Below, in pieces: positions 5,836 to 11,478 of a DNA stretch of 14,272 nucleotides. The stretch's first letter is position 1, and every line of letters starts with the position of its first letter. The notes below the pieces were generated by a model, which saw nothing but the letters and a program-made list of their open reading frames with translations, was not told the DNA's origin and searched no databases. This DNA is from an uncultured Oscillospiraceae bacterium (GTDB lineage Bacteria; Bacillota; Clostridia; Oscillospirales; Acutalibacteraceae), in NCBI GenBank assembly GCA_902478455.1, contig CABSLJ010000053.1, positions 1-14,272 of the forward strand. The letters run 5' to 3'. The position numbers and the translations under genes were made by a program.

Positions 5836-7389
5836 ATGAGAAAAAAGCTGAAAGAAAAAATATTTGAATCTCTTTCCTCCGTGCTCCCCGTTACGCTGAT
5901 CGTTCTGTTTCTGAGCTTTACAACGACGTTCATGCCCATCGGCACGCTGATGCTGTTCGTGCTGGGGGCGATCCTGCTGATTGTGGGAATGGGCTTCTTT
6001 TCGCTCGGTGTGGACATTGCAATGATGCCCATGGGAGACGGCATCGGCAGTCAGCTGGCCAAGTCCAAGAAAATACCGGTGATGCTCATCATCGCCTTTC
6101 TCATCGGCGTGGCGGTCACGGTGGCCGAGCCCGATTTGCAGGTGCTCGCGCGCCAGGTGCCCGCTGTGCCCGACGCGGTCATCATCTGGACGGTGGCGGC
6201 CGGCGTGGGATTGTTTTTGGTGGTGTCCATGCTGCGGACCCTGTTTAAAATCCGCTTGTCCCACCTGCTTTTGGGCTTGTATCTCCTGGTTTTTCTTCTG
6301 GCGCTTTTCGTGCCCAAGGAATTCCTCGCCGTGGCCTTTGATTCGGGCGGCGTGACCACAGGACCGATCACCGTGCCCTTTATTATGGCGATGGGCATCG
6401 GTATTGCGTCCATGCGCAGTCATGTGGACTCAGAGGAGGACAATTTCGGTCTGATCGCTTTGTGCAGCATCGGTCCGATCCTTTCGGTGCTCATCATGGG
6501 GATGTGCTTTCAATCGACCTCGGTGGAATACACGCCCTTCGCCATCCCAAGCGTACTGACCTCCAAGGACGCCGCCGATCAGTTTGCGGCGGGCTTCCCG
6601 GTTTATCTGGAGGAGGTCCTGCTGGGTCTGCTGCCCATCATTGCCTTTTTTGTTATTTTCCAGCTGGTGGCGCTCCACCTGCGCAAGCGGCCGCTGGTCA
6701 AAATCATCGTCGGCATCGTGTATACCTTCATCGGACTGGTGCTCTTTTTGACGGGCGCCAACGTCGGCTTCATGCCGACCGGCTATTTTATCGGTTCGGA
6801 GATGGCGCAGTACGGCTGGCTGATTGTCCCTTTGGGGATGGTGATCGGCTATTTTATTGTTGCAGCCGAACCGGCGGTGTTGGTGCTCAACAAGCAGGTG
6901 GAGGAGGTCACGAGCGGCGCCATTCCCCAAAAGGCCATGCGGCTGAGTCTTTCCATCGGCGTGGCCGTTTCCGTGGGGCTTTCCATGGTGCGCGTGCTGA
7001 CCGGCATTTCGATCTTTTGGTTTTTGGTGCCCGGCTACGCCATTGCGCTGCTGCTGACCTTTTTTGTCCCACCGATTTTCACATCCATCGCCTTTGACTC
7101 GGGCGGCGTCGCCAGCGGACCGATGACGGCCACCTTTCTGCTGCCCTTTGCGATGGGCGCCTGCGCAAGCGTGGGCGGCAACATATTGACCGACGCTTTC
7201 GGCATTGTGGCTATGGTGGCCATGACCCCGCTGATCACGATTCAGATGCTCGGTCTTGTCTATCAGAGAAAATTAAAGCGTTCCAAGGATTTGACGCCGG
7301 AAGAAGAAGCGGACATGACGGACGAAATCATAGACTATACAAAGGAGGACCAGCCGGATGGAGAAGATGCCGAATTTCAGGCTGATTGA
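5836..7389 (+). CDS. DUF1538 multi-pass membrane protein
   Basis: A 517-residue integral membrane protein of the DUF1538 family, probably a transporter of unknown substrate. It is an internal duplication: VAEPDLQVL (96-104) matches AAEPAVLVL (343-351), and AFDSGGVTTGP (167-177) matches AFDSGGVASGP (419-429). Each half carries several long hydrophobic segments, such as 16-56, 80-95, 113-133, 143-160 and 206-224 in the first. Two re-entrant DSGGV motifs within an inverted or tandem repeat are typical of transporter cores. An acidic cytosolic tail covers about 484-517. I chose ATG 5836 as it gives the family N-terminus; upstream ATG 5749 adds 29 residues unlike it. The last 32 bases overlap the PII-like gene, implying translational coupling and regulation of this protein by that one. 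Confidence 0.88.
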   Translation: MRKKLKEKIFESLSSVLPVTLIVLFLSFTTTFMPIGTLMLFVLGAILLIVGMGFFSLGVDIAMMPMGDGIGSQLAKSKKIPVMLIIAFLIGVAVTVAEPDLQVLARQVPAVPDAVIIWTVAAGVGLFLVVSMLRTLFKIRLSHLLLGLYLLVFLLALFVPKEFLAVAFDSGGVTTGPITVPFIMAMGIGIASMRSHVDSEEDNFGLIALCSIGPILSVLIMGMCFQSTSVEYTPFAIPSVLTSKDAADQFAAGFPVYLEEVLLGLLPIIAFFVIFQLVALHLRKRPLVKIIVGIVYTFIGLVLFLTGANVGFMPTGYFIGSEMAQYGWLIVPLGMVIGYFIVAAEPAVLVLNKQVEEVTSGAIPQKAMRLSLSIGVAVSVGLSMVRVLTGISIFWFLVPGYAIALLLTFFVPPIFTSIAFDSGGVASGPMTATFLLPFAMGACASVGGNILTDAFGIVAMVAMTPLITIQMLGLVYQRKLKRSKDLTPEEEADMTDEIIDYTKEDQPDGEDAEFQAD

Positions 7390-8071
7390 GCTGATGGTGA
7401 CCATCGTCGACCGCGGCAGAGGCGCCAAGGTGGTCGACCTCTACCGGACGGAGCATCTGCATTTTAACTATATGTGCCTGGGAATGGGCACAGCCAATTC
7501 GGAAATACTGGATTATTTCGGCTTAAGCGAAACCGAGAAGGATATTATCCTCACCATGATTCCCGACTGTAAGATACCCGACCTGATCCAAAAGGCGAGC
7601 GGCCGCTTTGAGCTCGCCCGGGCGGGCAAGGGAATCCTGTTTACGGTGCCGCTTTCAGGCGTCAGCGGTCAGGTGCAGCGGGTGCTGTGCAAACCGGAAT
7701 ATCTCTCTGAAAATATTGAGGTGAAAAAAATGGAAGAAACCACGCGCTGCGATCTCATTCTGACCATTCTCAACCGGGGGTATACTGACAAGGTGATGGC
7801 GGCCGCCAAGCGCGGCGGCGCACGCGGCGGAACAGCGCTGCACGCCCGCAGGGTGGGGTTTGAGGATGTGGAAAACTTCCTCGGCTTTACCATCCAGCCG
7901 GAAAAGGAAATTATCGCCATTCTGGCGCCGCGCAGCATGAAGGCGGACATCATGCAGGAGATCAACAAAGAGGCGGGACTCGCCACCGAGTGCCAGGGCG
8001 TGCTGTTTTCCCTGCCGATCAACGACATCATGGGCATTGATTTCGGTGAGATGGGGAAGGAACCCCTTTAA
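7358..8071 (+). CDS. Tandem PII-like signalling protein
   Basis: A 237-residue protein with two PII-type domains in one chain, about 8-105 and 127-227. The second is closer to classical PII: ILTILNRGYTDKVMAAAKR, then GGARGGT (153-159) in the nucleotide/T-loop region. The first keeps the fold signature (ELMVTIVDRGRGAKVVDLY) but has GMGTANSEI (42-50) in place of GARGGT. PII proteins are trimers that bind ATP/ADP, 2-oxoglutarate or other nucleotides and control transporters and enzymes by their T-loops. The ribosome site AGGAGG (7343-7348) lies inside the DUF1538 gene, 9 bases before ATG 7358. The overlap points to the membrane protein as partner. What it senses is unknown. Confidence 0.85.
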   Translation: MEKMPNFRLIELMVTIVDRGRGAKVVDLYRTEHLHFNYMCLGMGTANSEILDYFGLSETEKDIILTMIPDCKIPDLIQKASGRFELARAGKGILFTVPLSGVSGQVQRVLCKPEYLSENIEVKKMEETTRCDLILTILNRGYTDKVMAAAKRGGARGGTALHARRVGFEDVENFLGFTIQPEKEIIAILAPRSMKADIMQEINKEAGLATECQGVLFSLPINDIMGIDFGEMGKEPL

Positions 8072-8098
8072 AATATTAAATGCCATGGAGGAAACGCG

Positions 8099-8569
8099 AT
8101 GATCCGACTTCTTTTTAAACAGCGATTTTTTTCCTGGTTCGACAGCTACGACATCTACGATCAGGCGGGCAACGTGTTTTTTGTTGTCAAAGGGGCGCCT
8201 TCCTGGGGGCACCGCCTGCACATCTACAATGCCGTGGGGGAACAGCTTGGTCTCATTCAGGAGGAGGTGCTCACCTTTTTGCCGCGTTTTTGCCTATACA
8301 TCGGCAATACCTACGTCGGTCAGATCAAAAAGGAATTTACCTTTTTGAAGCCGCGTTACACCCTTGAATATAAGGATTGGCAGATTGAGGGGGACGTGTT
8401 CGGCTGGGATTACAACGTAACCGACGGTACGCGTCGTGTGATGCACGCTTCCAAGGAACTGTTTCGTATGACCGACACCTATGTGATCGACATCGAGCGG
8501 CAGGAGGATGTGCTTTATTCGCTGATGATCGTACTGGCGATTGACGCTGCCAATTGCTCCAGAAACTAA
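8099..8569 (+). CDS. LURP-one-related (Tubby-like fold) protein
   Basis: A 156-residue protein resembling the LURP-one-related family, a beta-barrel related to Tubby C-terminal domains and phospholipid scramblases. Visible family features are FSWFDSYDIYD near the N-terminus (11-21), alternating short beta strands (VFFVVKG, LGLIQEEV, YVGQIKKEF, WQIEGDVFGWDY) and a final hydrophobic helix (about 139-150), LYSLMIVLAIDA. The ribosome site GGAGG lies 7 bases before ATG 8099, and the gene follows the PII-like gene after 27 bases, so it is the third gene of the operon. Its role with DUF1538 and PII is unknown; membrane association is inference. Confidence 0.8.
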   Translation: MIRLLFKQRFFSWFDSYDIYDQAGNVFFVVKGAPSWGHRLHIYNAVGEQLGLIQEEVLTFLPRFCLYIGNTYVGQIKKEFTFLKPRYTLEYKDWQIEGDVFGWDYNVTDGTRRVMHASKELFRMTDTYVIDIERQEDVLYSLMIVLAIDAANCSRN

Positions 8570-8676
8570 GGCGTTTTTTGTCCCTTGGGACACACAACTG
8601 CCGTTGGGCGGTCGCGGCGGGAAGCCATGGCGTACCAGGGCCCTCTGTAAGGGGCAAAAGCGGCACAGACGGACAA

Positions 8677-8770
8677 ATAAAAAAACAGGGACCAATGTTT
8701 CCACATCGGCCCGCAGAAAACAGGATTTCCTGTTCTGCGGACGAATGAGGACATTCGTCCCTGCTTTTTG
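8677..8770. terminator. Composite bidirectional terminator with nested hairpins
   Basis: Outer arms CAGGGAC (8686-8692) / GTCCCTG (8757-8763) are flanked by A-runs on the left and T-runs on the right, so each strand ends in a T-run. A further AATG/CATT pair continues the helix. Inside is a hairpin CCGCAG..AACAGG / CCTGTT-CTGCGG (8711-8740). A competing 9-bp hairpin GGACGAATG (8739-8747) / CATTCGTCC (8752-8760) uses the same right arm. It ends both the LURP operon (+) and the pit operon (-). Bases 8570-8676 hold nothing I recognise. Confidence 0.75.
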
Positions 8771-8846
8771 TTTTTGTTGTAAGAATCTGATGTTATTTTA
8801 CAGCGAAAGGGGAATAGGGAGACGCGAATCCGGAAGGACGCTCCCC

Positions 8847-9470
8847 TTAGGAGTTCTTCATGACGATGCTTTCCACCATATTGGCCACATGTTCGCAGGC
8901 GTCGCAGCATTTTTCCAGCTTGTCAAAGGTGTCCGCCCAGCTCATGACGTGGATGGCGTCCTCACATTCGACGTAGAGGCGGCGTACGGCGCGGGTATAG
9001 ATTTTGTCGCCCTCCTCCTCGAGACGGTTGATCTCGACGATCTGGTCGTGAATGGTCGCCGATTTACGGAAGTTGCGGAACTCCTCCATCATCTGCCGGA
9101 GTCCGGCGCAGCAGCCCGTGATGACCGTGGAGAATTCCAGCGCCTCGTCCCGGGCATCCCGGATGTTATACATGTACATGCGCATCAAAACGTCCTCGAT
9201 GGAATCGGTCAGGTCATCGATCTCCTGCGCGAGGTCGATGATGTCCTCACGCTCGATGGGGGTGATAAACTCGCGGACAAGACGGTTCATCATGTCGTGC
9301 TTTTCGACGTCGGCGGAATGCTCAATCTTGTGCATCTCCTCCATCCGCCGGGGAAGCTGTTCGGCGTCAAAATGCAAGAGGGCGTCATGCAGCATCTGGG
9401 CGGCGCTGCAAGCGTAATCGGTGAGTTTTACAAACATTTTGAAATAGTCGTTGCCTTTTTTTCCCGCCAT
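8847..9470 (-). CDS. DUF47 / PhoU-like phosphate transport accessory protein
   Basis: A 207-residue all-helical protein of the DUF47 (TIGR00153, PhoU-related) family. These cytoplasmic proteins accompany PiT permeases and are thought to control them. The family segment REFITPIEREDIIDLAQEID (66-85) is visible, with the acidic pattern EIDDLTDSIED (83-93) and the KIEHSADVEKHDM helix (48-60) that bind metals in PhoU. The ribosome site AGAGGA lies about 5 bases before ATG 9470. The gene starts 71 bases after the PiT stop on the same strand, so the pair forms one operon. Confidence 0.9.
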   Translation of the reverse strand: MAGKKGNDYFKMFVKLTDYACSAAQMLHDALLHFDAEQLPRRMEEMHKIEHSADVEKHDMMNRLVREFITPIEREDIIDLAQEIDDLTDSIEDVLMRMYMYNIRDARDEALEFSTVITGCCAGLRQMMEEFRNFRKSATIHDQIVEINRLEEEGDKIYTRAVRRLYVECEDAIHVMSWADTFDKLEKCCDACEHVANMVESIVMKNS

Positions 9471-9541
9471 AGAAATCCTCTTTTCTCCGTCCGGCGCACG
9501 GCACTGGAACGGTTATTCTTCAAACAAAATAAGCCGGGGCT

Positions 9542-10594
9542 TTAGAAAATCCACATGAACAGCCTGGCCATCAGGAAGCCGATCAATCCGCAGCCGGGGA
9601 AGGTGAGAATCCAGGTATAAACCATCTCCTTGACCACGCCCCAGTTGACCGAAGAGAGACGCTTGGCCGCGCCGACGCCCATAATCGCCGTCGTTTTGGT
9701 GTGGGTAGTGCTGACGGGAACGCCAGTCAGCGAGGAAATGAGCAGGCAGCCGGCCGCGGCGATGTCGGCCGAGAAGCCCTGGTATTTTTCCAGCTTGACC
9801 ATATCCATGCCGACCGCCTTGATGATGCGATAGCCGCCGATGGAGGTGCCGATCGCCATCACCAGCGAGCAGAGGATCATCAGCCACAGCGGGATGGTAA
9901 AGTTGGTGACTTCGCCCTGTCCCTTCGCGAGGAAGAAGCCGAGCATAAAGACGCCCATGAATTTCTGGCCGTCCTGCGCGCCGTGCATGAAGGCCATGGC
10001 AGCGCCGCCGCAGATCTGCGCGCCGCCGAAGAAGCCGGTGGTCTTTCGGCGGTCAAGCGGCCGCGCGATGAGTTCCGTCAGCTTGACGACAATCCAGCCC
10101 ATCGCAAAGCCAAGCAGGGTGGAGAGCACAAGGCCGTAGAGGACCTTGACCCACTCGCCGCCGTTGATGCCGGAAAATCCGCCGTGCAGGGCGATTGCCG
10201 CGCCGGAAAGTCCCGCAATGAGGGCGTGGCTTTCGCTGGTGGGAATGCCGAACTTCCACGCCGCCGTGGCCCAGGTGACAATGGCGAAGAGAGCGGCGCA
10301 GAGGGCGACGAGGGCGTCGTGCGTGTTGCCGCCGAAATCGACCATCTTGTAGATGGTTTCAGCCACCGTGGCGTTGATAAGGGTCATGACCAGCACGCCG
10401 AGAAAGTTGAAGACGGCGGCCATCAAAATGGCGGCGCGCGGACTCATCGACCGCGTGGATACACAGGTGGCGATGGCGTTGGGTGCGTCCGTCCAGCCGT
10501 TGACCAGGATAACGCCCAGGGTAAGCAGGACGGTGATAAGCAGCGGGGGATTGGTAACGAGCTGGTTGAGAAATTCAGTTAATGAAATTGACAT
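9542..10594 (-). CDS. PiT-family inorganic phosphate transporter
   Basis: A 350-residue, roughly ten-helix permease that imports phosphate, usually with protons or as a metal-phosphate complex. The two PiT signature halves are visible: GWTDAPNAIATCVSTRSMSP (33-52) in the N-terminal half and HGAQDGQKFMG (204-214) in the C-terminal half. The repeated core motifs are GIPTSESHALIAGLSG (116-131) and GVPVSTTHTKTTAIMG (291-306). I start at ATG 10594, which has GGAGA six bases upstream; the frame stays open 40 codons further, but that stretch covers the leader and promoter. It is the first gene of the pit-DUF47 operon. Confidence 0.92.
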   Translation of the reverse strand: MSISLTEFLNQLVTNPPLLITVLLTLGVILVNGWTDAPNAIATCVSTRSMSPRAAILMAAVFNFLGVLVMTLINATVAETIYKMVDFGGNTHDALVALCAALFAIVTWATAAWKFGIPTSESHALIAGLSGAAIALHGGFSGINGGEWVKVLYGLVLSTLLGFAMGWIVVKLTELIARPLDRRKTTGFFGGAQICGGAAMAFMHGAQDGQKFMGVFMLGFFLAKGQGEVTNFTIPLWLMILCSLVMAIGTSIGGYRIIKAVGMDMVKLEKYQGFSADIAAAGCLLISSLTGVPVSTTHTKTTAIMGVGAAKRLSSVNWGVVKEMVYTWILTFPGCGLIGFLMARLFMWIF

Positions 10595-10682
10595 AAAGCA
10601 TCTCCAATCCGCTTTGGGTTCCGACGCCGGCGGCAGTCCGAAAGGCTGCACGCCTCGGTTACACGGACTTTTTTCACTTTTC

Positions 10683-10711
10683 ATGATAGCACGGCAAAAC
10701 GCGCAGATCAA
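10683..10711 (-). promoter_or_regulatory. Promoter of the pit-DUF47 operon
   Basis: On the minus strand TTGATC (10711-10706), 17-base spacer, TATCAT (10688-10683). The start is expected near 10677, giving a leader of about 83 bases. No Pho-box-like repeat is evident. Confidence 0.6.
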
Positions 10712-10714
10712 CAT

Positions 10715-11024
10715 TTTTTAACAAATTTCTAATGGCCCTTTCATCTTCCGATTGTCGAACCGGGAGAAATGTGCCGATAAACCGCGGAAAATCCATTACT
10801 CTGTAAAAATGATTTCAGAAACATTTTTTCCTGTTTCACCATAAAAACAGACTTTGCGTAAAATCCTTTCTACAGGAGAAGTCAGGAAATCATTTGCTGA
10901 AACAATATTTCAATCAAAATAAATGATAAACTATTTTTTTATGAGCATTTAAGGCTGTTCGCTGCCCATATCCTGTGAAAGGTCAAAATACGATTTTGGT
11001 GCAGATACGTCAGAACATTGCTTT
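10715..11024. other. AT-rich intergenic region with inverted repeat
   Basis: No gene. The stretch is markedly AT-rich. A perfect 10-bp inverted repeat, AAATGATTTC (10807-10816) and GAAATCATTT (10886-10895), encloses a 6-bp hairpin CTGTTT/AAACAG near 10831-10850. It lies between the divergent pit promoter and the triplicated units ahead of guaA, so it may be a regulatory spacer or a decayed element. Confidence 0.4.
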
Positions 11025-11119
11025 ACGGCTGAGAGGACGTTAACCAAGGCGGGAAGCCACTGATTCCCAAGAGGAGCTCACTTTTTCCTGCTTGGCTGTT
11101 TTCAGTTTTATGTTATAAC
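11025..11119 (+). repeat. Promoter-bearing tandem unit 1 upstream of guaA
   Basis: Begins ACGGCTGAGAG, then a core containing CGGGAAGCCAC and CAAGAGGA, and ends in a promoter TTGGCT (11092-11097), 16 bases, TATAAC (11114-11119). Bases 11043-11118 match unit 3 (11319-11395) except for one inserted C. The core can fold as a three-way junction: CCAAG/CTTGG closing stem, GGGAA/TTCCC and AGGAG/TTCCT arms. Its left partner stem (CTCA..GCCGT in the next unit) is missing. Confidence 0.7.
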
Positions 11120-11122
11120 AAC

Positions 11123-11163
11123 CTCACGCCGTAAGCGGCAATCGAAGATTGCCGACGGCTGAG
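11123..11163 (+). other. Stem-loop S1 between units 1 and 2
   Basis: CTCA-c-GCCGT (11123-11132) pairs with ACGGC-TGAG (11155-11163). It is capped by a perfect 8-bp hairpin CGGCAATC-GAA-GATTGCCG (11136-11154). It starts within a few bases of the start expected from the unit 1 promoter, so it would be the 5' end of that RNA. Confidence 0.65.
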
Positions 11164-11250
11164 AGAACGTTGACCAAAACGGGAAGCCACGGTTTTTCAA
11201 GAGGATTGCGGTTATTGCTACTTGGTTACTGTCAGTTTACCTTTTATAAC
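11155..11250 (+). repeat. Promoter-bearing tandem unit 2 upstream of guaA
   Basis: Same order as unit 1: ACGGCTGAGAGAACGTTGACC, CGGGAAGCCAC, CAAGAGGA, then promoter TTGGTT (11222-11227), 17 bases, TATAAC (11245-11250). It is clearly diverged from units 1 and 3 between 11185 and 11220. The closing stem is reduced to CCAA/TTGG and the third arm is not evident, so this copy may be decayed or respond differently. Confidence 0.65.
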
Positions 11251-11253
11251 AAC

Positions 11254-11311
11254 CTCACGCGGCGCTGGCGCGCAGTATGCTGTGCATACCAGGCTGACGT
11301 CTGAGCGTGAG
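11254..11311 (+). other. Stem-loop S2 between units 2 and 3
   Basis: CTCACGC (11254-11260) pairs perfectly with GCGTGAG (11305-11311), capped by GTATGC-TGT-GCATAC (11275-11289) with an adjoining CTGG/CCAG pair. The inner sequence has nothing in common with S1, while the basal pairing is kept, which favours a role at RNA level. Confidence 0.6.
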
Positions 11312-11396
11312 AACGTTGACCAAGGCGGGAAGCCACTGATTCCCAAGAGGAGCTCACTTTTTCCTGCTTGGCTGTTTTCAGTTTCTATGTTATAAT
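11300..11396 (+). repeat. Promoter-bearing tandem unit 3, with proximal guaA promoter
   Basis: GTGAGAACGTTGACC, CGGGAAGCCAC and CAAGAGGA as in the other units, ending in TTGGCT (11368-11373), 17 bases, TATAAT (11391-11396). This is the best of the three promoters and the nearest to guaA; start expected near 11403, leader about 75 bases. GTGAG (11307-11311) could pair either with the upstream CTCAC of S2 or with CTCAC (11353-11357) just before TTTTT. Confidence 0.7.
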
Positions 11397-11478
11397 ATCC
11401 TCAATATACCGGGGCAATGGAGATGCTTGGAAATCCCCAGAGCGGCTCTATTCCGATTGATACGAAGGAGTGGCGGAT

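Noticed and set aside
5836..5900. Start of the DUF1538 gene at ATG 5749
   Set aside because: Adds 29 residues unlike the family N-terminus, with no ribosome site; ATG 5836 fits the membrane-protein start.
8541..9545. 334-codon plus-strand frame over the terminator and DUF47 gene
   Set aside because: Antisense to a clear DUF47 gene, with no ribosome site or motif.
9701..10582. 293-codon plus-strand frame opposite pit
   Set aside because: Asp/Gly/Arg/His-rich antisense product, unlike any membrane or soluble family; pit is unambiguous.
11150..11200. TPP riboswitch (CTGAGA present) or purine riboswitch upstream of guaA
   Set aside because: The required CCTGATCTGG segment of the THI element and the purine aptamer loops are absent.
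11110..11320. Integron attC sites: ATAACAAC..CGTTGACC ends with imperfect inverted arms resemble them
   Set aside because: The GTTRRRY core is not matched (GTTGACC), intervals of about 75 bases hold no cassette genes, and no integron integrase is present; promoters explain the TATAAC better.
11025..11396. CRISPR array
   Set aside because: Only three long units of uneven spacing, with internal promoters and structured spacers, and no cas genes.
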